64,000 nucleotides of DNA from Microbacterium oxydans (GTDB lineage Bacteria; Actinomycetota; Actinomycetes; Actinomycetales; Microbacteriaceae). This document shows positions 16,159 to 24,857 of the stretch, in pieces. The notes below the pieces were generated by a model. That model was given only the letters and a program-made list of their open reading frames with translations. It was not told the origin of the DNA and made no database searches. Positions within the stretch are counted from its first letter, which is position 1. Every line of letters starts with the position of its first letter. The stretch is from the NCBI RefSeq assembly GCF_026559675.1, contig NZ_CP092891.1, forward strand, positions 1,116,001 through 1,180,000, given 5' to 3'. The translations under genes were made by a program, and so were the position numbers.

Positions 16159-18683
16159 TGATCGGCATCGTCGCCGTCTCCCACAGCGCACGACTCGGGG
16201 AGGCGGCGCTCGAGCTCGCCCTGCAGATGGTCCCGCGCGGCGGGGTGCGCGTCGAGGTCGCGGCCGGGGCCGGGGTGGACGCCGACGGCGAGCCGATCCT
16301 CGGCACCGACGCCGTCGCGGTGGCGACCGCGATCGATGCGCTCGCCGAGGACTGCGACGGCGTGCTCGTGCTCATGGACCTCGGCTCCGCTGTGCTCAGC
16401 GCGGAGCTGGCGCTCGAACTGCGCGCGAGCGACGTGCCCGTGCGACTCGCGCCCGCTCCGTTCGTGGAGGGGCTGCTCGCCGCGGTCGTCTCCGCGGCGG
16501 CGGGAGGGGCACTGGACCTGGTGGCCGAGGAAGCCTCTGCCGCGCTGGGGGCGAAGACCGGGCAGCTCGACGCCGCCGATCCCGGCTCCTCTCCCGGGGC
16601 TCCTGCTCCGACGTCCACGGCGTCGCCCGCCGATTACGCCGCCGAGGCGGACGCGCTCGTGCGCACGGTCCGGGTCCGCAATCCGCAGGGGATCCATGCG
16701 CGACCGGCCGCCCTGATCGCCGAGGCCGCCGCCGGAGTGGACGTGCGCCTCCGGCGGCTGCCTGACGGCCCCGAGGCCTCGGCCGCGAGCCTCACCCGCC
16801 TCCTCGTCCTCGGGGCGCGGCAGGGGGACGAACTGGAGCTGTCCGCCCGAGGACCCGAAGCGCTCGCCGTGCTCGACCGCCTCTCCGGCCTGTTCGACGA
16901 CGGCTTCGGTGAGGGGACCGAGCAGGTCGTGGCCGCGGCGCCGACATCCGCATCCGAGGCCGAGGCGTCGGCGGCCGCGAAGCCCGCGGAGTCGAGCCCG
17001 CGATCCGTCCCGATCTCCTCCGGCACCGTGCTGCAGGGGCGCGGGGTGAGCCCGGGCCGCGTGGCCGCTCCCGTCGTGCACCTCGCACCGGCGCTTCCGG
17101 AGCCCGACGCGGACGCCGTCGTCGCGGTCCCCGATCGGGACGCCGAGGTCTCCGCGATCGAGTGGGCGGCCGTCGCGGTCGCCGATCAGCTCCGCTCCCG
17201 CACCGCGCAGGCGACGGGGGAGACCCGGGCGATCCTCGATGCGTCACGGCTGCTCGCCTCCGACCCGGAGCTGGTGTCCGAGGCGACCGCGCTGGTGCGG
17301 GCGAAGGGGCGCACCGCCGCGCGCGCGGTATGGGAGACGGCTGCCGGCCACGAGAGGGGGCTGGCCGCTCTGGGCGGGCGCATGGCCGAGCGCGTCGCCG
17401 ACATCCGCGATGTGCGCGACCGGATCATCGCCGAGATCCTCCAGGTGGACATGCCGGGCGTTCCGGAGCGCGATGAGCCGTTCGTGCTCGTGGCGACCGA
17501 CCTCGCACCGGCAGACACCGCGGCGCTCGACGGCGGCCGGTGCGTCGCCCTCGTCACCGAGCAGGGCGGTCCGACCTCGCACACGGCGATCATCGCGCGT
17601 TCCCTCGGTCTGCCGGCCGTCGTCGGGGTCACCGGCGCCGTCGGCATTCCCGACGGCGCCGTGCTCCTCGTCGACGGCGACCGGGGCACGGTGCAGGTCG
17701 ACCCGGCGGAGTCCGAAGTCGCCGATGCGAGGGCCGCCGCGACCGTCGTCGCCTTCGACGGACGCGGCCGCCTCGCGGACGGGCGTCGTCTGCCCCTGCT
17801 CGCGAACGTGGGCGGCGCTGCCGATGCCCGGGCGGGAGCGACGGCGCAGGCGGAGGGGATCGGGCTCTTCCGCACCGAGTTCTGCTTCCTCGGCCGGAGC
17901 GATGCGCCCACCGTGGCGGAGCAGATCGAGGCCTATCGCGGCGTGCTCGCGGCGTTCCCCGGGCGCAAGGTGGTGGTCCGCACCCTCGACGCGGGCAGCG
18001 ACAAGCCGCTCCCGTTCGCGAACGCGGAGCAGGAGGAGAATCCGGCGCTCGGAGTGCGCGGACTGCGCATCGCCCGCCGCAACCCCGGCCTCCTCGACGA
18101 TCAACTGCGCGCGCTCGCCGCGGCGGCGGAGCAGGAGTCGGCCGATGTCGAGGTGATGGCTCCCATGGTCGCCACGGTCGACGAGGCGGCGGAGTTCGCG
18201 GCCCGGTGCCGGGGCGCCGGTCTCGAGCGGGTCGGGATCATGATCGAGACGCCCTCGGCCGCCCTGCTCGCCGCCGAGCTCTTCGAGGTCGTCGACTTCG
18301 TGAGTCTCGGGACCAATGATCTCGCCCAGTACACGATGGCGGCGGACCGGCTCCTGAGCGACCTCGGCGACCTCAACGACCCGTGGCAGCCTGCGGTGCT
18401 CCGCCTGATCGGGATCGTGGGCGCCGCCGGTCGTGCGGCGGGCAAGCACGTCGGCGTGTGTGGGGAGGCAGGCGGAGACCCGACCCTGGCCCCGGTGCTC
18501 GTCGGTCTCGGCGCGACCTCCCTGTCGATGACCCCGCGCTCCCTCGGCCGTGTCGCGGCGGCACTCGATGCGGTCACGGAGGACGACTGCGTCCGCGCCG
18601 CGGAGGCTGCCCGCAACGCAGCCACAGCGGCGGAGGCCCACGAGGCCGTGAGGGAGATCCTCGCCGGGAGCGCCGGGCGCTGA
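16158..18683 (+). CDS. dhaM: DhaM: fused EIIA(Dha)-HPr-Enzyme I phosphotransferase
   Basis: An 841-residue protein that carries a whole phosphorelay from PEP to DhaL-ADP. Residues 1-130 are the EIIA(Dha) domain with H9 (AVSHSARLGEAA). An Ala/Pro/Ser linker leads to an HPr domain with H180 (NPQGIHARPAAL). After a second linker (about 255-290) comes a full-length enzyme I: phosphohistidine domain with H475 (GGPTSHTAIIARS), then the PEP-binding barrel with C768 (GVCGEAGGDP). E. coli DhaM has only a truncated EI and relies on general EI, so this form may work alone. Confidence 0.95.
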   Translation: MIGIVAVSHSARLGEAALELALQMVPRGGVRVEVAAGAGVDADGEPILGTDAVAVATAIDALAEDCDGVLVLMDLGSAVLSAELALELRASDVPVRLAPAPFVEGLLAAVVSAAAGGALDLVAEEASAALGAKTGQLDAADPGSSPGAPAPTSTASPADYAAEADALVRTVRVRNPQGIHARPAALIAEAAAGVDVRLRRLPDGPEASAASLTRLLVLGARQGDELELSARGPEALAVLDRLSGLFDDGFGEGTEQVVAAAPTSASEAEASAAAKPAESSPRSVPISSGTVLQGRGVSPGRVAAPVVHLAPALPEPDADAVVAVPDRDAEVSAIEWAAVAVADQLRSRTAQATGETRAILDASRLLASDPELVSEATALVRAKGRTAARAVWETAAGHERGLAALGGRMAERVADIRDVRDRIIAEILQVDMPGVPERDEPFVLVATDLAPADTAALDGGRCVALVTEQGGPTSHTAIIARSLGLPAVVGVTGAVGIPDGAVLLVDGDRGTVQVDPAESEVADARAAATVVAFDGRGRLADGRRLPLLANVGGAADARAGATAQAEGIGLFRTEFCFLGRSDAPTVAEQIEAYRGVLAAFPGRKVVVRTLDAGSDKPLPFANAEQEENPALGVRGLRIARRNPGLLDDQLRALAAAAEQESADVEVMAPMVATVDEAAEFAARCRGAGLERVGIMIETPSAALLAAELFEVVDFVSLGTNDLAQYTMAADRLLSDLGDLNDPWQPAVLRLIGIVGAAGRAAGKHVGVCGEAGGDPTLAPVLVGLGATSLSMTPRSLGRVAAALDAVTEDDCVRAAEAARNAATAAEAHEAVREILAGSAGR

Positions 18684-18729
18684 ACGTGACGGGGCATATG
18701 CCCGTGGCGGCATGCGTTTCATCACGTTC
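18682..18729 (+). terminator. Nested inverted repeats after dhaM (possible terminator)
   Basis: An outer inverted repeat GAACGTGA (18682-18689) / TCACGTTC (18722-18729) encloses a smaller hairpin around GGGCATATGCCC (inside 18689-18705). It starts at the dhaM stop codon. There is no U-run. Termination or mRNA-end protection is the simplest reading. Confidence 0.45.
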
Positions 18730-18834
18730 CGATGACGACGATGGCCCGGCACTGCGGCGGGTCGGGTGCTTCCCACTACGCTGACGCTCAGGGGGCCCGC
18801 AGGGGCGCACGATCTCGACGGAGGGTCGATATAT

Positions 18835-20133
18835 ATGTCTCGAGCGCTGCACAACAGGACGTCGCGGAGCGGAGGGGTGCTCGGCGGGTTCCTCGTCGCG
18901 GCTCTCCTTCTGCTCCCGGGATGCGCACCGGCGCCTCAGTCGACCCCGACGCCCACGGCGGCACCGGAGACCCCGGCGCCGGAGCCCTACGCCGGGCCGC
19001 TCGCGTTCGTCGGCGACGAGCTGGAGCTGTTCGCGCTGACCCCCGACGAGGTCGCCGGCCTGCTCCCCGATGCGCCGTCCGCGGGCCCGGTGTCGGACGC
19101 GCTCCTGCAGTACTCCGATGGCGGCGGCGCCGAGTTCGTTCCCGCCGTCTGCGGGCTGCTCATGACGGAGACGTCGATGCGCAGCATCGGCGCACGCACG
19201 GTGCTCTGGGGTGAGGAGGCGGAGGGCGCACACGACTCCGGCGGGCAGTACATCCTGCAGTTCGCCTCCGAGGAGGTCGCGGCTGCGCGGATGGACCAGT
19301 TGGCATCGACGGTGGAGCAGTGCGCGACATTCGAGGCGGATGGCCCGGGGAGCTTCGAGGCCTTCGCCGCTCCGGAGGTCGACGGGGTCCGGGCGTTCGC
19401 CGGCACCTTCTCGGCGGACTTCGCCGGCAACCCGTGGAGCGCGCATCACGCGTTCGCGGCCGTCGGGAACGTGATCGTGCATCTCACGCAGCCTTCCCGC
19501 GAGGAGTCCGCCTTCGACGCCGAGGCGGCGGCGCTGCTGCTTCGTGACCGTGCCGTCGAGGCTCGCGCGACCTTGATCGACGAGCTCACCGCGAACCCGC
19601 CGGAGGCGTCGGCGTCACCGGAGCCCGGTGCGGCAGATGCACCGTGGGGCGAGTGGGACATGTCCTCGACGGGGACCGGCCCGCTCCTGCTGGGCTCGGA
19701 CCGCGACACCGCGTTGGCCGCGGTGCCCGGTGCGACCGTGGCGGAGTTCGACTGGACGGACAACCCGGTGCGTCTGGTGAGTCCGGACGGCACGGCCTCC
19801 CTTGTCCTCTGGTTCACGGAGGACGGCTCCACGCTCGACGCGATCACCGCCGGAATCGCGAATCTCGACGGCGACACCGACCCGGACGGCGCCGTGCTCC
19901 CGTCCACGGGCGGCGTGCGCATCGGTGCCGCCATCTCCGATGCGGTCGCAGCCTTCCCCGAGGGCACGTTCCTCACCGTCGTCTCCTCGGGTGAGTTCTT
20001 CTACGAGTGGTCGACCCGGGAGGGCGGGACGATCCGCTTCCGTGCCGACCGCGATGCCAGCGACCCCGATGCCGTGATCACCGGCGTGACCATCGAAGAC
20101 GCCACGCTGCTGCCGCCGCTCTCCATCAGCTGA
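18835..20133 (+). CDS. Lipoprotein of unknown function
   Basis: A 432-residue secreted lipoprotein. The start at ATG 18835 follows a GGAGGG ribosome site. The signal peptide has basic residues, a hydrophobic core GGFLVAALLLL and lipobox L-P-G-C30, then a Pro/Thr/Ala-rich linker (to about 55) typical of actinobacterial lipoproteins. The rest is acidic and has two parts: about 60-250 (two cysteines, ...CGLLMTE and EQCATFEA) and about 275-432, linked by a second Pro/Ala/Ser stretch. The C-terminal half has a repetitive beta-like pattern. I do not recognise the family. It stands alone between the dha and paa genes. Confidence 0.8.
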   Translation: MSRALHNRTSRSGGVLGGFLVAALLLLPGCAPAPQSTPTPTAAPETPAPEPYAGPLAFVGDELELFALTPDEVAGLLPDAPSAGPVSDALLQYSDGGGAEFVPAVCGLLMTETSMRSIGARTVLWGEEAEGAHDSGGQYILQFASEEVAAARMDQLASTVEQCATFEADGPGSFEAFAAPEVDGVRAFAGTFSADFAGNPWSAHHAFAAVGNVIVHLTQPSREESAFDAEAAALLLRDRAVEARATLIDELTANPPEASASPEPGAADAPWGEWDMSSTGTGPLLLGSDRDTALAAVPGATVAEFDWTDNPVRLVSPDGTASLVLWFTEDGSTLDAITAGIANLDGDTDPDGAVLPSTGGVRIGAAISDAVAAFPEGTFLTVVSSGEFFYEWSTREGGTIRFRADRDASDPDAVITGVTIEDATLLPPLSIS

Positions 20134-20175
20134 CGCGCGTGGCACCGACGCTCGATTCCGCCTCCGGGCTGTATT

Positions 20176-20197
20176 CCTGACCGATCGTTCGGTTAGT
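20176..20197 (+). promoter_or_regulatory. PaaR-type operator upstream of paaI-paaK-paaR
   Basis: The core CTGACCGATCGTTCGGTTAG is almost fully palindromic (eight of ten base pairs match between arms) and is the best of the five copies. The -10-like TAGTAT at 20194-20199 overlaps its right end, so binding would block the promoter. It lies 55 bp before the paaI ATG and would also make paaR autoregulated. Confidence 0.85.
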
Positions 20198-20251
20198 ATG
20201 GGGCGGTCGGGACGCGGCTGTCCCGTGCGGAGCGCGACGAGGAGGTCGGCG

Positions 20252-20680
20252 ATGACAGAGGCGACGACGGAGACGGCGGATGCCGTGCGACCCAACCGGG
20301 CCATGATGGAGCGCGATCGGGCGTCGGCGATGCTCGGTCTCGTGGTCGAGCGGGACGATCCCGGCCACGCGGTGGTGTCGATGCGCGTGCGCGACGACAT
20401 GACGAACGGCTTCCACATCACCCACGGCGGGTTCGTGTTCGCCCTCGCCGACACCGCCTTCGCGATCGCCTGCAACGAGGACGACCGGGTCACGGTCGCC
20501 GCCGGTGCCGACATCTCCTTCCTCAAGCCCACGGTGTCGGGGCAGACCCTGACCGCGACGGCCGTCCGGCGTTCGAGGTCGGGCCGCTCGGGCATCTACG
20601 ACGTCACCGTCGCCGACGAGCACGGCGAACCCGTCGCCGAGTTCCGCGGCCGCTCCCGCACCACCAGCCAGACGTTCTGA
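20252..20680 (+). CDS. paaI: Hydroxyphenylacetyl-CoA thioesterase PaaI
   Basis: A 142-residue hot-dog thioesterase. The active-site stretch is NGFHITHGGFVFALAD: HGG at 58-60 and Asp67 on the long helix. PaaI hydrolyses dead-end CoA esters such as ring-hydroxylated phenylacetyl-CoA and so frees CoA in the pathway. The start ATG at 20252 follows GAGGAGGTC; the longer frame upstream would include the promoter. paaK follows after 27 bp. Confidence 0.9.
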   Translation: MTEATTETADAVRPNRAMMERDRASAMLGLVVERDDPGHAVVSMRVRDDMTNGFHITHGGFVFALADTAFAIACNEDDRVTVAAGADISFLKPTVSGQTLTATAVRRSRSGRSGIYDVTVADEHGEPVAEFRGRSRTTSQTF

Positions 20681-20707
20681 CCACACACCGATCCGACGGA
20701 GCCCACC

Positions 20708-22030
20708 GTGTCGACGACGACCGAAACCCTCACCGTCCGCCCTCCCGCACCCGACGAACTCGATCCCGAGGAGCGTCTGAGTCGCGAGGAGATCACCGCG
20801 CTCCAGCTCGAGCGGCTCCAGTGGACCGTGCAGCACGCCTACGCGAACGTGCCGCTCTACACGCAGAAGTTCGATGCGGCGGGGGTGCACCCCGATGACA
20901 TCCGCTCGCTCGACGATGTCCGGCGCCTGCCGTTCACGACCAAGGACGACCTGCGCCAGACGTACCCGTTCGGCATGTTCGCGGTCCCGATGACCGAGGT
21001 CGCCCGCATCCACGCCTCCAGCGGCACGACCGGTCGCCCGACGGTCGTCGGCTACACGCGCGGCGATCTGGATCGGTGGGGGTCGCTGGTCGCCCGCTCG
21101 CTGCGCGCGAGCGGCATCCGACGGGGCATGAAGGTGCACAACGCGTACGGGTACGGCCTGTTCACCGGCGGTCTGGGTGCGCATGCGGGCATCGAGGCGC
21201 TGGGCGCGACCGTCATCCCGATGTCGGGCGGGCAGACCGCGCGGCAGGTGCAGCTCATCCTCGACTTCGAACCGGACGCGATCCTGTGCACGCCGAGCTA
21301 TCTGCTCACGATCGCCGATGCGATGGTGGCGCAGGGGGTGGATCCCCGTTCCACCTCCCTCAAGGTCGCGGTGCTCGGCGCGGAGCCGTGGACCAACGAG
21401 ATGCGGCATGAGCTCGAGCAGCGCCTCGACATCGATGCCCTCGATATCTTCGGGCTGAGCGAGGTCATGGGTCCGGGCGTCGGCAACGAGTGCATCGAGA
21501 CCAAGGACGGTCCGCACCTCTGGGAGGACCACTTCCTGCCCGAGGTGATCGACGGGGAGACGCTCCAGGCGCTGCCCGACGGCGATCGTGGCGAGCTCGT
21601 GTTCACCTCGCTCACGAAGGAGGCGTTCCCCGTGATCCGCTATCGCACGCGCGACATCACCCGACTGCTGCCGGGTACCGCGCGCCCGGGCATGCGGCGG
21701 ATGGAGAAGGTCACCGGCCGCAACGACGACATGATCATCCTGCGCGGCGTGAACCTCTTCCCGACGCAGATCGAGGAGCTCGTGCTCGGCATCGAGCAGC
21801 TCACGCCGCACTTCATCCTGGAACTCTCCAAGGAGGGGAGGATGGACGCGCTGACGGTGCGGATCGAGCGTCACCCCGACCTGTCCGTGGAGACCTGCCG
21901 GAGCGCGGCAGCGGTGCTGGCACAGCGCATCAAGGTGTTCGTCGGCTCCTCCGTCGCGGTGCAGCTGGAGGAACCGGGCGCCCTGCCGCGGAGCGAGGGC
22001 AAGTTCAAGCGGGTCTACGACCTGCGCTGA
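20708..22030 (+). CDS. paaK: Phenylacetate-CoA ligase PaaK
   Basis: A 440-residue adenylate-forming enzyme that makes phenylacetyl-CoA from phenylacetate, ATP and CoA, the entry step of the pathway. The P-loop SSGTTGRPTV is at 104-113, the HAYANVPLYTQKF signature near 43-55, and the adenylation motif IFGLSEVMGPG near 240. The C-terminal lid has GRNDDMIILRGVNLFP. It begins with GTG. The usual PaaK length is about 430-440, so the gene is intact. It belongs to the paaI-paaK-paaR unit. Confidence 0.96.
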   Translation: MSTTTETLTVRPPAPDELDPEERLSREEITALQLERLQWTVQHAYANVPLYTQKFDAAGVHPDDIRSLDDVRRLPFTTKDDLRQTYPFGMFAVPMTEVARIHASSGTTGRPTVVGYTRGDLDRWGSLVARSLRASGIRRGMKVHNAYGYGLFTGGLGAHAGIEALGATVIPMSGGQTARQVQLILDFEPDAILCTPSYLLTIADAMVAQGVDPRSTSLKVAVLGAEPWTNEMRHELEQRLDIDALDIFGLSEVMGPGVGNECIETKDGPHLWEDHFLPEVIDGETLQALPDGDRGELVFTSLTKEAFPVIRYRTRDITRLLPGTARPGMRRMEKVTGRNDDMIILRGVNLFPTQIEELVLGIEQLTPHFILELSKEGRMDALTVRIERHPDLSVETCRSAAAVLAQRIKVFVGSSVAVQLEEPGALPRSEGKFKRVYDLR

Positions 22031-22104
22031 CCCGATCCGACGCTCCGACGCCGCGCGAGCGCCGGTGCGCGGATCACCGCGGGTCGGATGGGAGACTGTG
22101 GGTG

Positions 22105-22743
22105 ATGTCCGAGATGCAGAGCACGCGACGAGGCCGCCCCGGCTATGACCAGCAGGGCATCCTCGCCGTCGCCGTCACCGCCTTCAACGAGCACGGGTAC
22201 GACGCCACGTCCATCGGCATGCTCGCCGAGCGCCTGGGCCTGTCGAAGTCCGCGATCTATCACCACTTCGGGTCGAAGGACGAGATGCTCGACCGTGCGC
22301 TCGATGCGGCGCTGAGCGGGCTCGAGGCCGTCGTCGACGACCCTCTTCCCGCGGACGGCAGCGCGGATGCGAGCGCGGTGGACCGCCTCGAGCACGTGCT
22401 GCGCGGAGCCGTGCGGGTGCTGGTGGAGCAGCTCCCCGCCGTGACGCTGCTGCTGCGCGTGCGCGGGAACACCGAGGTCGAGCGCCAGGCGCTCACGCGA
22501 CGTCGCGTGTTCGACCGGCGGATCACGGCTCTCGTCGAGGAGGCGCAGGCGGAGGGGGAGCTGCGGTCCGACATCGATGCCAGCGTCGTCGCCCGGCTCG
22601 TGTTCGGCATGATCAACTCGATCGTCGAGTGGTATCGCCCGGGAGGACGCGAGGGCGCCGATCGGCTCGCCGACGACGTCGTCGCGCTCGCCCTGGACGG
22701 TCTGCGACGTCCGGACGTCGCAGCGGCCGCCCCGGCCGTCTGA
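22105..22743 (+). CDS. paaR: TetR-family regulator PaaR
   Basis: A 212-residue TetR regulator. The N-terminal HTH lies at about 35-54 (IGMLAERLGLSKSAIYHHF) and the C-terminal helical ligand domain follows. It is third in the paaI-paaK-paaR unit, and PaaR of Corynebacterium is a TetR protein that binds palindromes like the five found here. It likely represses the paa promoters and is released by phenylacetyl-CoA (family knowledge). The start ATG at 22105 is chosen because it follows GTG-rich non-coding sequence; a GTG one codon upstream is possible. It converges with paaZ 18 bp downstream. Confidence 0.9.
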   Translation: MSEMQSTRRGRPGYDQQGILAVAVTAFNEHGYDATSIGMLAERLGLSKSAIYHHFGSKDEMLDRALDAALSGLEAVVDDPLPADGSADASAVDRLEHVLRGAVRVLVEQLPAVTLLLRVRGNTEVERQALTRRRVFDRRITALVEEAQAEGELRSDIDASVVARLVFGMINSIVEWYRPGGREGADRLADDVVALALDGLRRPDVAAAAPAV

Positions 22744-22761
22744 CCGGGACGCCGCAGCGGA

Positions 22762-24843
22762 CTACGCGGCCACCTGCTCCTTCGCCACGAGCGTGAGCAC
22801 GTCGTAGGTCGCGACGATCTCGTCGTGCTGGTTCTTCAGCACCGCATCCCAGCGCACCTCGCCGTACTCGTCGGTCTCGCGCGGCGTGATGAGCTTGGCG
22901 GTCAGCTCGACGCGGATCTGGTCGTCGGGGGAGACCGGCGTCAGGAACCGCAGGTTCTCCAGACCGGAGTTCGCCAGCACCGGGCCGGGCGCCGGGTCGA
23001 CGAAGAGCCCCGCCGCCCACGACACGAGCAGGTACCCGTGGGCCACTCGCCCCGGGAAGAACGGGTTCGCGGCGGCCGAGGTCTCGTCCATGTGGGCATA
23101 GAAGGTGTCGCCCGTGAACGCCGCGAAGGTCTCGATGTCGGCGAGGGTCACGGTGCGCGAGGGGCTCACGACCTGGTCCCCGATGCGCAGCTCCGCCAGT
23201 GACTTGCGGAACGGGTGGATGCCGTCGCCGTCCAGGTACGGACGGGACGCGGCCCCCTGATGCCAGACCCCGGTCAGGGCCGTCATCATCTCGGGGGAGC
23301 CCTGCACGGCCGTGCGCTGCATGTGGTGCAGCACCGCACGGATGCCGCCGAGCTCCTCGCCGCCACCCGCGCGACCGGGGCCGCCGTGGACGAGGTTCGG
23401 GAGCGGGGAGCCGTGTCCGGTCGAGCTGCGCGCGTCGTCGCGGTCGAGGAAGAGCACGCGCCCGTTGTAGGCGGCCATCCCGGTCGCGAGAGCGGTCGCG
23501 ACGGCCGGGTCGTGCGTCGCGACACTGGTCACGAGCGAGCCGCCGCCACGGGCCACGAGGGCCGAGGCCTCTTCGAGCGACCGGTATCCGATGATGCTCG
23601 ACACCGGGCCGAACGCCTCGATCTCGTTGACGGCGGGACTCTCCGCATCCGGGAATCGGAGCAGCATCGGGGAGAGGAAGGCCCCGTCGGGGGCGGGCGC
23701 ATCGCTGCCGTCGCCGTGCCGCACCGCGGGGGCCTCGGTCGAGCCGATCACAAGCTCGCCGCCGCCCTCCTGCAGACGCGCGACCTGACGCAGCACCTCG
23801 TCGCGCTGGGCGGTCGAGGCGAGCGGCCCCATCGTGACGCCCTCGGCTCGGGGATCGCCCAGCACCACGCGCTCCGACAGTCGCGCCCCCACCGCGCCGA
23901 TCACGTCGTCCACGGCCGACTCCGGCACGATGGCCCGACGGATCGCGGTGCACTTCTGTCCGGCCTTGGTCGTCATCTCGGTGACGAGCTGCGTGACGTA
24001 GGCGTCGAACTCCGGGGTGCCGCGCACGGCATCCGTGCCGAGGACCGAGGCGTTGATGGAGTCGGTCTCGCTGGTGAACCGCACGCCCCCCGTCTGCACC
24101 GCGTCGTGCGCCCGCAGGCGCTCGGCGGTCGACGCCGATCCGGTGAAGGCCACGAGGTCGCCCAGTCGCAGTTCGTCGAAGAGCCCGGGGACGCCACCCG
24201 AGACGAGCTGCAGGGATCCCTCCGGGAGGAGGCCGGACTCCACCATGATGCGCACCATCGCCTCGGCGAGGTATCCCGTGGGCGTCGCCGGCTTCACGAC
24301 GGTCGGGACTCCGGCGAGGAACGCGGGGGCGAACTTCTCGAGCGATCCCCAGACCGGGAAGTTGAAGGCGTTGATCTGCACCGCGACGCCGGGGAGGCGG
24401 GTGTAGATGTGGCGTCCGAGGAAGGAGCCGTCCTTGGACAGGTTCTCCACCGCGCCGTCCACGTACACGGTCGCGTTCGGCAGCTCCCGCCGGCCCTTGC
24501 TCGAATAGGCGAAGAGGACGCCGATGCCGCCGTCGATGTCGACCCACGAGTCCTGCTTCGTCGCGCCGGTGCGGCTCGAGATCTCGTAGAGCTCGGCCTT
24601 GCGCTCCGTGAGCGCGAGCGCGAGCTGCTTCAGGCGCACCGCGCGCTGATGGAAGGTGAGTGCGCCGAGCGAGGCCTGGCCGGCCCGGCGGGCGTAGGCG
24701 AGGGCGCCGCCGAGGTCGAACCCCTCCGTGGAGACCCGGGCGACCACCTCTCCCGTCGAGGCGTCTCGCACCTCGGCGGCGTCCGCCTCGGGGGAGGGCA
24801 CCCACCAGGCGCCCTGCAGGTAGCTGGGGAGGATCTCGGTCAT
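22762..24843 (-). CDS. paaZ: PaaZ: oxepin-CoA hydrolase / 3-oxo-5,6-dehydrosuberyl-CoA semialdehyde dehydrogenase
   Basis: A 693-residue bifunctional enzyme. The N-terminal aldehyde dehydrogenase domain (about 1-520) has E259 and the catalytic C298 (GQKCTA). The C-terminal MaoC-type hydratase domain (about 545-693) has D579 and H584 (FTGDTFYAHMDE). The hydratase half opens oxepin-CoA and the dehydrogenase half oxidises the reactive semialdehyde. The ATG at 24843 is preceded by AAGGGA. An in-frame ATG at 24858, overlapping the paaH stop, would add five residues. It is the last gene of paaJ-paaF-paaH-paaZ. Confidence 0.95.
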   Translation of the reverse strand: MTEILPSYLQGAWWVPSPEADAAEVRDASTGEVVARVSTEGFDLGGALAYARRAGQASLGALTFHQRAVRLKQLALALTERKAELYEISSRTGATKQDSWVDIDGGIGVLFAYSSKGRRELPNATVYVDGAVENLSKDGSFLGRHIYTRLPGVAVQINAFNFPVWGSLEKFAPAFLAGVPTVVKPATPTGYLAEAMVRIMVESGLLPEGSLQLVSGGVPGLFDELRLGDLVAFTGSASTAERLRAHDAVQTGGVRFTSETDSINASVLGTDAVRGTPEFDAYVTQLVTEMTTKAGQKCTAIRRAIVPESAVDDVIGAVGARLSERVVLGDPRAEGVTMGPLASTAQRDEVLRQVARLQEGGGELVIGSTEAPAVRHGDGSDAPAPDGAFLSPMLLRFPDAESPAVNEIEAFGPVSSIIGYRSLEEASALVARGGGSLVTSVATHDPAVATALATGMAAYNGRVLFLDRDDARSSTGHGSPLPNLVHGGPGRAGGGEELGGIRAVLHHMQRTAVQGSPEMMTALTGVWHQGAASRPYLDGDGIHPFRKSLAELRIGDQVVSPSRTVTLADIETFAAFTGDTFYAHMDETSAAANPFFPGRVAHGYLLVSWAAGLFVDPAPGPVLANSGLENLRFLTPVSPDDQIRVELTAKLITPRETDEYGEVRWDAVLKNQHDEIVATYDVLTLVAKEQVAA

Positions 24844-24857
24844 CTCGGTTCCCTTCA

